23,598 nucleotides of DNA, taken from the NCBI GenBank assembly GCA_902488455.1, contig CABTWG010000013.1, positions 1-23,598 on the forward strand, in the 5' to 3' direction. The translations under genes were made by a program, and so were the position numbers. This document shows positions 1-5,176 of the stretch, piece after piece (the stretch's first letter is position 1; the number at the start of each line of letters is the position of its first letter). The notes below the pieces were generated by a model that saw only the letters and a list, made by a program, of their open reading frames with translations, did no database searches and was not told the DNA's origin. This DNA is from an uncultured Peptoniphilus sp. GTDB lineage: Bacteria > Bacillota > Clostridia > Tissierellales > Peptoniphilaceae.

Positions 1-38
1 AGTCCTGGTATTAGGTCCAACTTTATGGGGTCACCACA
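1..38. mobile_element. Probable end of an IS3-family (IS150-type) insertion sequence, truncated by the window edge
   Basis: Read on the minus strand from position 38, the sequence starts TGTGGTGACCCCATAAAG and continues TTGGACC. IS3-family elements of the IS150 group have termini beginning TG, followed by a CCCAT or CCCAA block and GTTGGAC, and this stretch has the same layout. Only the terminus is inside the window. No transposase can be read, and no target-site duplication can be tested because the other end is missing. The call rests on resemblance to remembered IS150-type ends, so it is tentative. Confidence 0.4.
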
Positions 39-63
39 GAAATCTGGAGCTTTTTTTAATGGA

Positions 64-83
64 AATGCTATACGTATAGCATT
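64..83. repeat. Short perfect palindrome, ATGCTAT type, copy 1
   Basis: The core ATGCTATACGTATAGCAT (65-82) is a perfect 18-bp palindrome with a CG centre, and one more A/T pair extends it to 20 bp. An identical core recurs 30 bp downstream and a variant core occurs at 491-508. It is not beside a recognised gene start, so it is listed as a repeat rather than an operator. Confidence 0.75.
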
Positions 84-93
84 AAAATAATTA

Positions 94-118
94 GATGCTA
101 TACGTATAGCATTTAAAT
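94..118. repeat. Short perfect palindrome, ATGCTAT type, copy 2
   Basis: The core ATGCTATACGTATAGCAT (95-112) is identical to the copy at 65-82. It is preceded by G and followed by TTAAATT, the same flanks as the variant at 490-515, so the repeated unit appears larger than the palindrome itself. Confidence 0.75.
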
Positions 119-283
119 TTAAATAATACATTGTAGTGGAAGCATTTTGTTTCCACAGCTGGGCAGTCGAGTTCTGCAAATCAGCCTCCATTTTATTTGG
201 CTTCTTTGGAACTATGCACAAGACCTGCAACTAAATCAGAGATTTCGGTTAGGACTTCGACGCTACAATGAACTCCCAACTGC

Positions 284-326
284 AGTCAACCTGAGCGAGG
301 AAATTTATTTCCGAGTCGAAGGATCT
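284..326 (+). repeat. Variable-hairpin repeat, copy A
   Basis: The constant left end is AGTCAACCTGAGCGA (284-298) and the constant right end is GAGTCGAAGGATCT (313-326). Between them is a small hairpin, GGAAAT-TT-ATTTCC. The same ends with different inner hairpins occur three more times in the window. Confidence 0.7.
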
Positions 327-380
327 GACCTATATTTAACTCATCTGTGCAACTTTTCATAATCACACTCTCCCAACTAC

Positions 381-416
381 AGTCACCCTGAGCGAACGAA
401 GTGAGTCGAATGGGTC
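381..416 (+). repeat. Variable-hairpin repeat, copy B
   Basis: Ends AGTCACCCTGAGCGA and GAGTCGAATGGGTCT bracket a short 7-base insert with little pairing. The sequence just to the left (CTCCCAACTAC-like) also matches the left flank of copy A, so homology between A and B extends about 14 bp further. Confidence 0.7.
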
Positions 417-459
417 TAACTTCTATAGAAAAGTCTTGGCAAATGAAATAATAATTATC

Positions 460-477
460 ACGCTTTACGTAAAGCGT
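460..477. repeat. 18-bp perfect palindrome within the left direct repeat
   Basis: ACGCTTTACGTAAAGCGT is a perfect palindrome. The corresponding position in the right direct repeat (about 1450-1467) has ACGTTTTACGTAAAACAT, in which most of the symmetry is kept but the outer pairs are broken. Confidence 0.65.
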
Positions 478-490
478 TAAAAAAACGTAG

Positions 491-508
491 ATGCTATCCG
501 GATAGCAT
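491..508. repeat. Short perfect palindrome, ATGCTAT type, variant copy 3
   Basis: ATGCTATCCGGATAGCAT is a perfect 18-bp palindrome. It differs from the copies at 65-82 and 95-112 only at the two central-flanking positions, and both changes are compensated so symmetry is preserved. It lies inside sequence absent from the other copy of the surrounding direct repeat, which suggests a small inserted element. Confidence 0.7.
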
Positions 509-544
509 TTAAATTAACAAGTCTTACTTGACCTAATTAAGGAT

Positions 545-591
545 AGATCCTTCGACTCCAAAGGCTATCGCCTTTTTCGCTCAGGATGACT
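545..591 (-). repeat. Variable-hairpin repeat, copy C
   Basis: On the minus strand the ends are AGTCATCCTGAGCGA and GAGTCGAAGGATCT, enclosing the hairpin AAAGGC-GATA-GCCTTT. It belongs to the same family as copies A, B and D, in opposite orientation to A and B. Confidence 0.7.
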
Positions 592-757
592 TGTATGTAG
601 AGAAGCTATGCGTCTACACCTAACTTGACGAATAAGTGAGTTTTAGTATTTGTGCCGGAATTAGCTCAAGAAGCGTAGCCGATTGGTTGAAACAGTCTGC
701 TGATAGCATTTGATTTAAATACCATCAAGGTGACATTTAAAATATAATTACAAAAAA

Positions 758-777
758 ATGTAAAGATATATTGACAT
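758..777. promoter_or_regulatory. Upstream operator half of the cassette promoter
   Basis: ATGTAAAGATATATTGACAT is an imperfect palindrome with the same left half as the perfect palindrome at 801-822. It overlaps the -35 hexamer TTGACA (771-776). A protein bound here would be expected to occlude RNA polymerase. The adjacent XRE regulator is the obvious candidate ligand, by inference. Confidence 0.6.
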
Positions 778-799
778 TATTTTTTTCAGGATCTACAAT
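771..799 (+). promoter_or_regulatory. Sigma-A-type promoter of the membrane-protein/XRE cassette
   Basis: The -35 TTGACA (771-776) and -10 TACAAT (794-799) are separated by 17 bp, a near-consensus vegetative promoter. It sits between two related palindromes, one over the -35 and one just after the -10, so tight repression is expected. Confidence 0.75.
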
Positions 800-800
800 A

Positions 801-822
801 AATGTAAAGATATCTTTACATT
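801..822. promoter_or_regulatory. Perfect 22-bp palindromic operator downstream of the -10
   Basis: The half-site AATGTAAAGAT is followed immediately by its exact reverse complement, giving 22 bp of perfect symmetry. It covers the likely transcription start. An imperfect version lies over the -35 (758-777). The arrangement is typical of autoregulation by a small dimeric HTH protein. The SD AAAGGAGG (827-834) follows directly. Confidence 0.7.
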
Positions 823-841
823 ATCAAAAGGAGGAAATCAA

Positions 842-1171
842 ATGAAAAAAATTGACGAGATGGACAGAAGTATTTTACTTCGCTCTCAAAGTTTGGGATA
901 CAAGACAGCGGTTCTAGTCCTTTCTATATGGGTTCTCTTTAATTCTTATAGAACTATTGCAAAAGATGCAAAATTTGAAATAGTTCCGGTGTTAATTCTA
1001 TGCCTTATAACCACCATTGCAAATTTTTCAAGCATTAAAATAAAAAATAATATGGTTTCTGGAGACGATGAATATAGTGAGCCTAACAAGTTTTTAGAAG
1101 CACTATCTATTGTTGCGGCTTTAACTGCAATCATCATCTTTATGGGATCTTGGATTATTTTAAGAAAATAG
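842..1171 (+). CDS. Small three-TM membrane protein of an XRE-associated cassette
   Basis: A 109-residue protein with three likely membrane helices (about 20-37, 46-66 and 86-106) and a polar segment near 67-85. It starts at an ATG 7 bases after a strong AAAGGAGG. I do not recognise a named family with certainty. The pattern of a short multi-helix protein encoded next to a YozG-like HTH regulator is common in Firmicutes, where the two genes are co-transcribed. The next gene begins one base after this stop codon, so translation is probably coupled. Its function is unknown. A role as membrane partner or sensor for the regulator is inference only. Confidence 0.8.
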   Translation: MKKIDEMDRSILLRSQSLGYKTAVLVLSIWVLFNSYRTIAKDAKFEIVPVLILCLITTIANFSSIKIKNNMVSGDDEYSEPNKFLEALSIVAALTAIIIFMGSWIILRK

Positions 1172-1172
1172 C

Positions 1173-1385
1173 ATGGAAAATATTATTAAGAAGCTTAGAA
1201 AAGATGCGAGACTTAGGCAGGAAGATCTGGCAAATGAACTCGGAGTTACGAGACAGACCATAATTGCAATTGAAAATGACAAGTACGATCCGACCCTTGA
1301 ACTTGCCATCAAGATTTCGAATTTTTTTAAAAAGACTGTGAACGAAATATTCTTGTATGAAGAACAGAAAGAGGAAAGGGAATAG
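1173..1385 (+). CDS. XRE-family HTH regulator, YozG-like
   Basis: A 70-residue protein that is essentially a single HTH_3/XRE domain. The recognition region runs from Q16-E17-D18-L19 through the VTRQTI segment (25-30), followed by AIENDKYDPTLELAIKIS, typical of the short YozG-like regulators. There is no separate strong SD; the start lies one base after the stop of the membrane-protein gene, implying translational coupling. The paired palindromes around the cassette promoter (758-777, 801-822) fit negative autoregulation. No other target is visible here. Family assignment is firm; the regulon and signal are not known. Confidence 0.9.
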   Translation: MENIIKKLRKDARLRQEDLANELGVTRQTIIAIENDKYDPTLELAIKISNFFKKTVNEIFLYEEQKEERE

Positions 1386-1393
1386 TAATGGAT

Positions 1394-1556
1394 TTGAATG
1401 AGTCTAACTTCTGTAGAGAAGTCTTGTAAATGAAATAATAATAATTATCACGTTTTACGTAAAACATTTATATTAATTGTCATCCAAACTTGACCTCACC
1501 AGGGTTATACCCGTTCGACTTCAGAGCCTACGGCTCTTCCGCTCAGGGTGACTGTG
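1394..1556. repeat. Long diverged direct repeat, right copy
   Basis: This block aligns with 403-594 in the same order and orientation: GTCTAACTTCT, AGTCTTG, AAATGAAATAATAAT, ATTATCACG, TTTACGTAAA, CTTGACCT and an inverted variable-hairpin repeat. It lacks the roughly 30-base stretch with the ATGCTAT-type palindrome seen in the left copy. Divergence between copies suggests an old duplication or two independent insertions of one element. Confidence 0.65.
1509..1553 (-). repeat. Variable-hairpin repeat, copy D
   Basis: On the minus strand the ends are AGTCACCCTGAGCGG and AAGTCGAACGGG, enclosing AGAGCC-GTA-GGCTCT. The loop arms differ from copies A and C, but pairing is maintained. Confidence 0.7.
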
Positions 1557-1599
1557 TGGAGGTGCAGCTCTTACATAATTTATTTTCATCAACAAAAAT

Positions 1600-1650
1600 A
1601 TTCCGTACAGAGCCTATCGGCATGGAAGCAGGTTGCTTCCGCTACGGAAT
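1600..1650. repeat. Nested inverted repeat
   Basis: Outer arms ATTCCGTA (1600-1607) and TACGGAAT (1643-1650) are perfect complements. Inside them GGAAGCA-GGT-TGCTTCC (1624-1640) forms a second 7-bp stem. It resembles a decayed small repeat. No T-run follows on either strand, so it is not called a terminator. Confidence 0.5.
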
Positions 1651-1735
1651 GTAAATATAAATTTATAATCAACCACGCCTGACGGCTGAGTGGGAATAAT
1701 TTAGTTTAGAAATTTATATAAAAGTTTTTCTCTAC

Positions 1736-1762
1736 AAACAAAAAAGCGGCTTAATGCCGCTT
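1736..1762 (-). terminator. Rho-independent terminator of proC
   Basis: On the minus strand AAGCGGC, a 5-base loop and GCCGCTT are followed by a run of T. It lies 15 bases past the proC stop codon and closes the minus-strand transcript. Confidence 0.85.
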
Positions 1763-1776
1763 AAATTTTTAAACTT

Positions 1777-2511
1777 TTATCTACTTTCATTTATTGCATC
1801 GATTATTGCGTTTCTAAATCCGCCACGTTCCAGTGCGTGGACTCCTTTTATGGTGAGTCCTCCTGGGGTGGTGGATTTTCCTTTTAATTTTCCAAGTTCT
1901 TCTACATCTTTAAGGATTACGTCACAGCATCCCTTCACTGTCCTTGTGATCATGTCTGTTGCTAGATTTCTCTCCATGCCTCTTAGGACTGCGCCGTCTG
2001 CTGCTGCTTCCATAAATATATAGAAGTATGCTGGTAGACATCCTGCTACTACTGATAGAAGCATGGTGTCTTCTTCTCTTAAGTCGTAAACTTTTCCCAA
2101 GGCTTCAAAGTTTTTAATCACTTCTCTATATTCTTCTTCCGATAGATTCACGTTTGTTGCTCCCATTACTCCGTCGTTTATGGCAACTGGGGTGTTTGGG
2201 ATTAAGATCATAAATTTGTCGTGAAGCTTCTTTAGCTCATTAGATCCTATCTGTGGCGCTACTGATATAAATATCTTGTCGGTTTTTACTTCTTCTACTG
2301 TTTCTAATATTTTACTATAGGTTGTGTGTGGCGTTGCAAGAACGATTACGTCATTTTCTTCTACGATTTTCTTTAGATCGTCATAAACTTTTATGTTTTC
2401 GCCGCCAAATTTAATCTTTCTTCTATTATATACTGAGACTTCTCTTACATTTGCAAATCCTTTTGCCAAGGCTTTTCCCATGTGTCCAAGTCCAACTACT
2501 GCTATTTTCAT
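1777..2511 (-). CDS. proC: Pyrroline-5-carboxylate reductase
   Basis: A cytosolic enzyme that reduces 1-pyrroline-5-carboxylate to proline with NAD(P)H. The 244-residue product has the N-terminal Rossmann motif GLGHMG (7-12), an IPNTP segment around residue 105, and the family C-terminus LKGKSTTPGGLTIKGVHALERGG-like, containing the P5CR signature. It is slightly short compared with the usual 260-270 residues. The start follows AGGTG, an SD that overlaps the stop of the CHR gene 7 bases upstream, so it is co-transcribed with the transporter. No functional link between proline synthesis and CHR proteins is established. No glutamate-5-kinase gene is in the window. Confidence 0.93.
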   Translation of the reverse strand: MKIAVVGLGHMGKALAKGFANVREVSVYNRRKIKFGGENIKVYDDLKKIVEENDVIVLATPHTTYSKILETVEEVKTDKIFISVAPQIGSNELKKLHDKFMILIPNTPVAINDGVMGATNVNLSEEEYREVIKNFEALGKVYDLREEDTMLLSVVAGCLPAYFYIFMEAAADGAVLRGMERNLATDMITRTVKGCCDVILKDVEELGKLKGKSTTPGGLTIKGVHALERGGFRNAIIDAINESR

Positions 2512-2518
2512 TTGTCAC

Positions 2519-3073
2519 CTACTTTATAAAATAATTTAGTACGATGCCTAGTACTGCTCCCATGCCGATTAGTTTTAAGAGATCGACTTTTTTGTAATAG
2601 AGCACGATGCCTAAGACGAAGCACACTGCTGCTGGAATGCTTATTTTCGCTATGCTAAATCCGTTTGGAAAGACTGATTCAAAGAATAGGGAGATCGCTG
2701 TTATAAGTATTAGTGATACCACTCCTGCCTTGATTCCGTTTAGCATCCAGTCGAGGAGCTTGAAGGTTTTATTTTTCGAGAATAAAAAGTACCCTAGTAT
2801 CATCATCAGTATAAATTGAAATGTGACTACTCCTGCTGTTGCAAAGATGCTTCCGACGATGCCTCCCACCTTTTGTCCTACGAATGTGGCTGAGTTTATG
2901 GCTATTGGTCCTGGGGTCATCTGTGAGATGGAGATTAAATCCAGGAATTCTTGTGGCGTCATCCAGCCATTTTCTTTGACGACGAATTCATTTATAAGTG
3001 GAATTACTGCGTATCCTCCTCCAAATGCCATCATTCCTATCTTTAAAAATATAAGGTATAGTTTTAGTATCAT
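2519..3073 (-). CDS. CHR-family transporter subunit (chromate transporter type), second subunit
   Basis: A 184-residue integral membrane protein with the CHR-domain hallmarks FGGGYAVIPLI near residue 18 and SQMTPGPIAINSATFVG near residue 50, followed by several hydrophobic helices. In many Firmicutes the CHR transporter is split into two half-length proteins that work as a pair. Here the partner lies immediately upstream with an ATGA overlap (3070-3073), and an AGGAGG SD sits inside the end of that gene. Chromate efflux is the family's defining activity, but the physiological substrate in anaerobes is uncertain. Confidence 0.9.
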   Translation of the reverse strand: MILKLYLIFLKIGMMAFGGGYAVIPLINEFVVKENGWMTPQEFLDLISISQMTPGPIAINSATFVGQKVGGIVGSIFATAGVVTFQFILMMILGYFLFSKNKTFKLLDWMLNGIKAGVVSLILITAISLFFESVFPNGFSIAKISIPAAVCFVLGIVLYYKKVDLLKLIGMGAVLGIVLNYFIK

Positions 3074-3621
3074 GATCTACCTCCTATTCCAAAGACAATT
3101 ATTCCTGAGAGTGCTGATCCTATTATGAGGTAGACTGTGTCCACTTTTGCAAACATGCCCACAAAGAATATTATCGCCATGACTATGGATGAAAACACTG
3201 GATGTTTTTTGTAGGCTGCTTTTGACATTCTAAGTACGGTTATAAAGAGCACTGCAGAGATGATGCCGCTGATTCCCATCAGTGCCGATGAGATGAAGAA
3301 ATTTTCTCTAAACTCTGTGTAGAATTTCGCCACCAAGGATAGAATGATTAGACATGGCAAGGTCGATGCAACAAGCGCAACCACAGCGCCTATTGGGCCG
3401 CATACTTTGTAGCCTGTAAGTATGGATGTGGAGATTGCCATTGCTCCTGGTCCGCCCTGTGCCAATGCAACTATGTCTAGCATATCATCTTCTGTTATGG
3501 CTTCTAATTCTTCTACAAATACGTCCTTTACTATTGGAACGATTGTGTAGCCTCCGCCGAAGGTCAGTGCGTTTATTTTAAAAAATGTAAAAAATAATTT
3601 TGTTAAGCTAATTTTTTTCAT
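3070..3621 (-). CDS. CHR-family transporter subunit (chromate transporter type), first subunit
   Basis: A 183-residue membrane protein with the CHR signature FGGGYTIVPIV and the AQGGPGAMAIS motif, the counterpart of the next gene's TPGPIAINSA. The start chosen is the ATG at 3621, because GAGGTG lies 4 bases before it. An in-frame ATG at 3633 overlaps this SD and is an unlikely start. Together with the overlapping second subunit it should form a heteromeric transporter. The gene heads the minus-strand operon that also includes proC. Its SD lies inside one arm of a 10-bp inverted repeat (3629-3638 and 3669-3678). Confidence 0.9.
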   Translation of the reverse strand: MKKISLTKLFFTFFKINALTFGGGYTIVPIVKDVFVEELEAITEDDMLDIVALAQGGPGAMAISTSILTGYKVCGPIGAVVALVASTLPCLIILSLVAKFYTEFRENFFISSALMGISGIISAVLFITVLRMSKAAYKKHPVFSSIVMAIIFFVGMFAKVDTVYLIIGSALSGIIVFGIGGRS

Positions 3622-3628
3622 GAAACAC

Positions 3629-3678
3629 CTCATTTGAATTATAACACAAGTAAAAAGATAAAATATTTTTCAAATGAG
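3629..3678 (-). promoter_or_regulatory. Promoter region of the CHR operon with a 10-bp inverted repeat
   Basis: On the minus strand a TATAAT (3643 to 3638) lies upstream of the CHR start, with only a weak -35. Perfect inverted repeats CTCATTTGAA and TTCAAATGAG flank the region, 30 bases apart. One arm begins directly after the msrB stop and the other overlaps the CHR SD. In read-through RNA from msrB the arms could pair and mask the SD. They could equally be an operator. Both uses are inference. Confidence 0.45.
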
Positions 3679-4113
3679 TTATTTTAATAGTTCCAAATAC
3701 TCTCCGTAGCCTTCTTTTTCCATGTCTTCTTTCTTTATAAATCTAAGGCTTGCACCGTTTATGCAGTATCTAAGTCCTCCCATTTCCTTTGGTCCATCGG
3801 GGAATACGTGGCCTAGGTGTGAGTCTGCTTCCTTGGATCTAACTTCTATCCTTCTCATGCCGTATCTTTCGTCTAGCACTTCTTCAAGCTCTACTCCTTT
3901 TGCTGGTTTTGCAAAAGATGGCCAACCACAGCCGGTGTTGAATTTGTCCTTTGATGAGAATAGCACTTCTCCAGAGACGATATCCACATAGATTCCTTCC
4001 CCATATTCTTCGTTAAGTGGTGATGTAAATGGTCTTTCTGTGCCGCTGTTTTGAGTAACTTTATATGATACTTCGTCTAAATTTTCTATTTCTTTTGTAA
4101 AATCTTTTTTCAT
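3679..4113 (-). CDS. msrB: Peptide methionine-(R)-S-oxide reductase
   Basis: A 144-residue MsrB, close to the family's usual single-domain length. It repairs methionine-R-sulfoxide in oxidised proteins. The catalytic cysteine is C117 in RYCING, and C62 in TGCGWPSF is the possible resolving cysteine. The conserved EVRSKEADSHLGHVF block lies at 90-104. The CxxC zinc pairs of some MsrB proteins are absent. The start follows TTGGAGG with 4-base spacing. No msrA is adjacent. Its presence fits oxidative-stress protection in an anaerobe. Confidence 0.95.
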   Translation of the reverse strand: MKKDFTKEIENLDEVSYKVTQNSGTERPFTSPLNEEYGEGIYVDIVSGEVLFSSKDKFNTGCGWPSFAKPAKGVELEEVLDERYGMRRIEVRSKEADSHLGHVFPDGPKEMGGLRYCINGASLRFIKKEDMEKEGYGEYLELLK

Positions 4114-4158
4114 ATGTCCTCCAATCTATTAATAATATTATTTAATACCATTTAAGTA

Positions 4159-4183
4159 AAAAAGACAACCTCTAGGGCTGTCA
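4159..4183 (-). terminator. Terminator-shaped hairpin upstream of msrB
   Basis: On the minus strand GACAGCC-CTAGA-GGTTGTC (7 pairs including one G-U) is followed by six T. It lies about 50 bases before the msrB start and in msrB orientation, yet the nearest gene further upstream is on the plus strand. It may insulate msrB from stray transcription, be an attenuator, or be a relic. No known riboswitch motif was recognised next to it. Confidence 0.4.
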
Positions 4184-4251
4184 GTCTGTTATTATTTTAT
4201 TTTCGGTAAATGTTTCAAAAGAATTCCTTGTCCTCAAAAGTGTAGCAATCA

Positions 4252-4260
4252 TGCTATAAT
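4252..4260 (+). promoter_or_regulatory. Extended -10 promoter of the four-TM protein gene
   Basis: TGCTATAAT is a perfect extended -10 element, 16 bases before the start codon. A good -35 at standard spacing is lacking, which extended -10 promoters tolerate. The transcript would have only about a 10-base leader containing the SD GGAGG (4267-4271). Confidence 0.5.
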
Positions 4261-4276
4261 ATTATTGGAGGTTACT

Positions 4277-5071
4277 ATGAAAGACAATAAAAACAATAAA
4301 AATAACAAAAACAACAAAAATAATTCTATAGAAAAATTAAATAAAGAAAAAGAAAATTCGAGAAAGAGCAATCTGGCATTTGGAGTGATTTCCATACTTA
4401 TACCTATTGCGGCGGAATTTTATTTCGGAAAGAGTCCTTATATGGAAAGCACGACGGCTATGAGTATTCTGTGGATGTTTGTAAACTACATGTTCTTAAC
4501 AACTACATACCAACTAATCGTAAACTACACTCCTATTATGACTCTAAAGGGTCTTACAATGAGAAAGACGAGGCTAAATTTAAATCTTCTCACCTACTAC
4601 GCAGCAATCGTGTTCTTTAACGCTTACTTTCTCTATAATCTCTACACCAGAGATAATGTGATCATCTCAAGGCTTGCAAATCCGATACTTATGGTGCTCG
4701 TCCTACTTACATTTTTTGTAAATCTATACAGTGGAATCTTTCCTAAGATTACCAAGAAAGACAATGTCACCCTCTACGATGTAAATGAGAAGCTTCCATT
4801 TAGAAATGGTCGTGAAAAGGTGGACGTGCTGGCTGGAATCTACGAAGGCGGTCTTGTGGTTGGGATAAATAAATTTAGATTTTCAACAATCAACAATATT
4901 TTTGAAGACAAAGACACCTTGGTCATCCGTGGCAAGGACGAAGAAGGTGCCTACAGAGTAAATATTTCTGCTCCAAAGACCAAGTACATGATGAAAAATT
5001 ATATAAAAGCTGCAGAAGAGTTAAATCTTCTTACTAGAGATGTTATAAATATTTCTTACGAAGACCTATAA
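4277..5071 (+). CDS. Four-TM membrane protein with Lys-Asn repeat N-terminus
   Basis: A 264-residue protein of unknown function. The ATG at 4277 follows GGAGG by 5 bases; an upstream in-frame TTG at 4265 overlaps this SD and was rejected. Residues 5-16 are a low-complexity (Lys-Asn-Asn) run. Four likely helices lie at about 33-50, 62-82, 102-122 and 134-153, followed by a soluble C-terminal domain of about 110 residues with alternating beta-like segments (AGIYEGGLVVGINKFRFSTI). The layout of membrane anchor plus small cytoplasmic domain resembles PH-like or DUF-type membrane proteins, but I cannot name the family. It stands alone between msrB and the convergent ABC-F gene. Confidence 0.8.
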   Translation: MKDNKNNKNNKNNKNNSIEKLNKEKENSRKSNLAFGVISILIPIAAEFYFGKSPYMESTTAMSILWMFVNYMFLTTTYQLIVNYTPIMTLKGLTMRKTRLNLNLLTYYAAIVFFNAYFLYNLYTRDNVIISRLANPILMVLVLLTFFVNLYSGIFPKITKKDNVTLYDVNEKLPFRNGREKVDVLAGIYEGGLVVGINKFRFSTINNIFEDKDTLVIRGKDEEGAYRVNISAPKTKYMMKNYIKAAEELNLLTRDVINISYEDL

Positions 5072-5111
5072 TTTTTACATGAGTTTTACACAAAATATAT
5101 GTTTGTAAAAT

Positions 5112-5141
5112 TGTGGATAATGTGGATAAGATTGGGGATAA
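5112..5141. promoter_or_regulatory. Cluster of three DnaA-box-like 9-mers
   Basis: TGTGGATAA occurs at 5112-5120 and again, directly abutting, at 5121-5129. TGGGGATAA follows at 5133-5141. TGTGGATAA is the exact reverse complement of the consensus DnaA box TTATCCACA. Further exact copies lie at 5325-5333 (inside the ABC-F gene) and 7108-7116 (between the ABC-F gene and rex). Such clusters outside oriC can titrate or bind DnaA. Binding here is inferred from sequence only. Confidence 0.5.
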
Positions 5142-5176
5142 GGATAAATCAACGATTACAACTGTTAATAAAAAAT

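Larger units (their letters stand above)
403..594. repeat. Long diverged direct repeat, left copy
   Basis: This block aligns in the same orientation with 1394-1556. Shared segments in order are GTCTAACTTCT with AGTCTTG, AAATGAAATAATAATTATCACG, a TTTACGTAAA palindrome, CTTGACCT, and an inverted variable-hairpin repeat. The left copy carries about 30 extra bases including the palindrome ATGCTATCCGGATAGCAT (491-508), which the right copy lacks. The two copies flank the membrane-protein/XRE cassette. Confidence 0.65.
119..841. other. Long gene-free stretch with dispersed repeats
   Basis: No convincing gene was found between the IS-like end and the membrane-protein gene at 842. The stretch holds three copies of the variable-hairpin repeat (284-326, 381-416, 545-591), palindromes at 460-477 and 491-508, one copy of a larger direct repeat (403-594), and the promoter and operators of the downstream cassette. 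A 71-codon frame at 147-362 runs through repeat sequence, has no SD and has no recognisable protein features. The region looks like accessory or decayed DNA. Confidence 0.7.
1386..1735. other. Gene-free stretch downstream of the XRE gene
   Basis: No coding region was found. It contains the right copy of the long direct repeat (1394-1556), which includes variable-hairpin repeat D, and then a compound hairpin at 1600-1650. There is no clear rho-independent terminator directly after the XRE gene. A small ACTTCT-GTAG-AGAAGT hairpin at 1407-1422 belongs to the repeat and lacks a T-run. Confidence 0.65.

Noticed and set aside
147..362. 71-codon open frame in the repeat zone
   Set aside because: It crosses variable-hairpin repeat A, has no SD, and the translated sequence has no recognisable protein features.
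946..1137. Minus-strand frame inside the small membrane-protein gene
   Set aside because: The plus-strand gene has a promoter, SD and coupled partner; the antisense frame has none.
284..1553. CRISPR array
   Set aside because: The repeats are few, in mixed orientation, irregularly spaced and with variable interiors; no cas genes are present.
3622..3633. Upstream ATG for the first CHR subunit
   Set aside because: It overlaps the GAGGTG SD that serves the ATG at 3621.
4265..4276. TTG start for the four-TM protein
   Set aside because: It overlaps the SD GGAGG that correctly positions the ATG at 4277.
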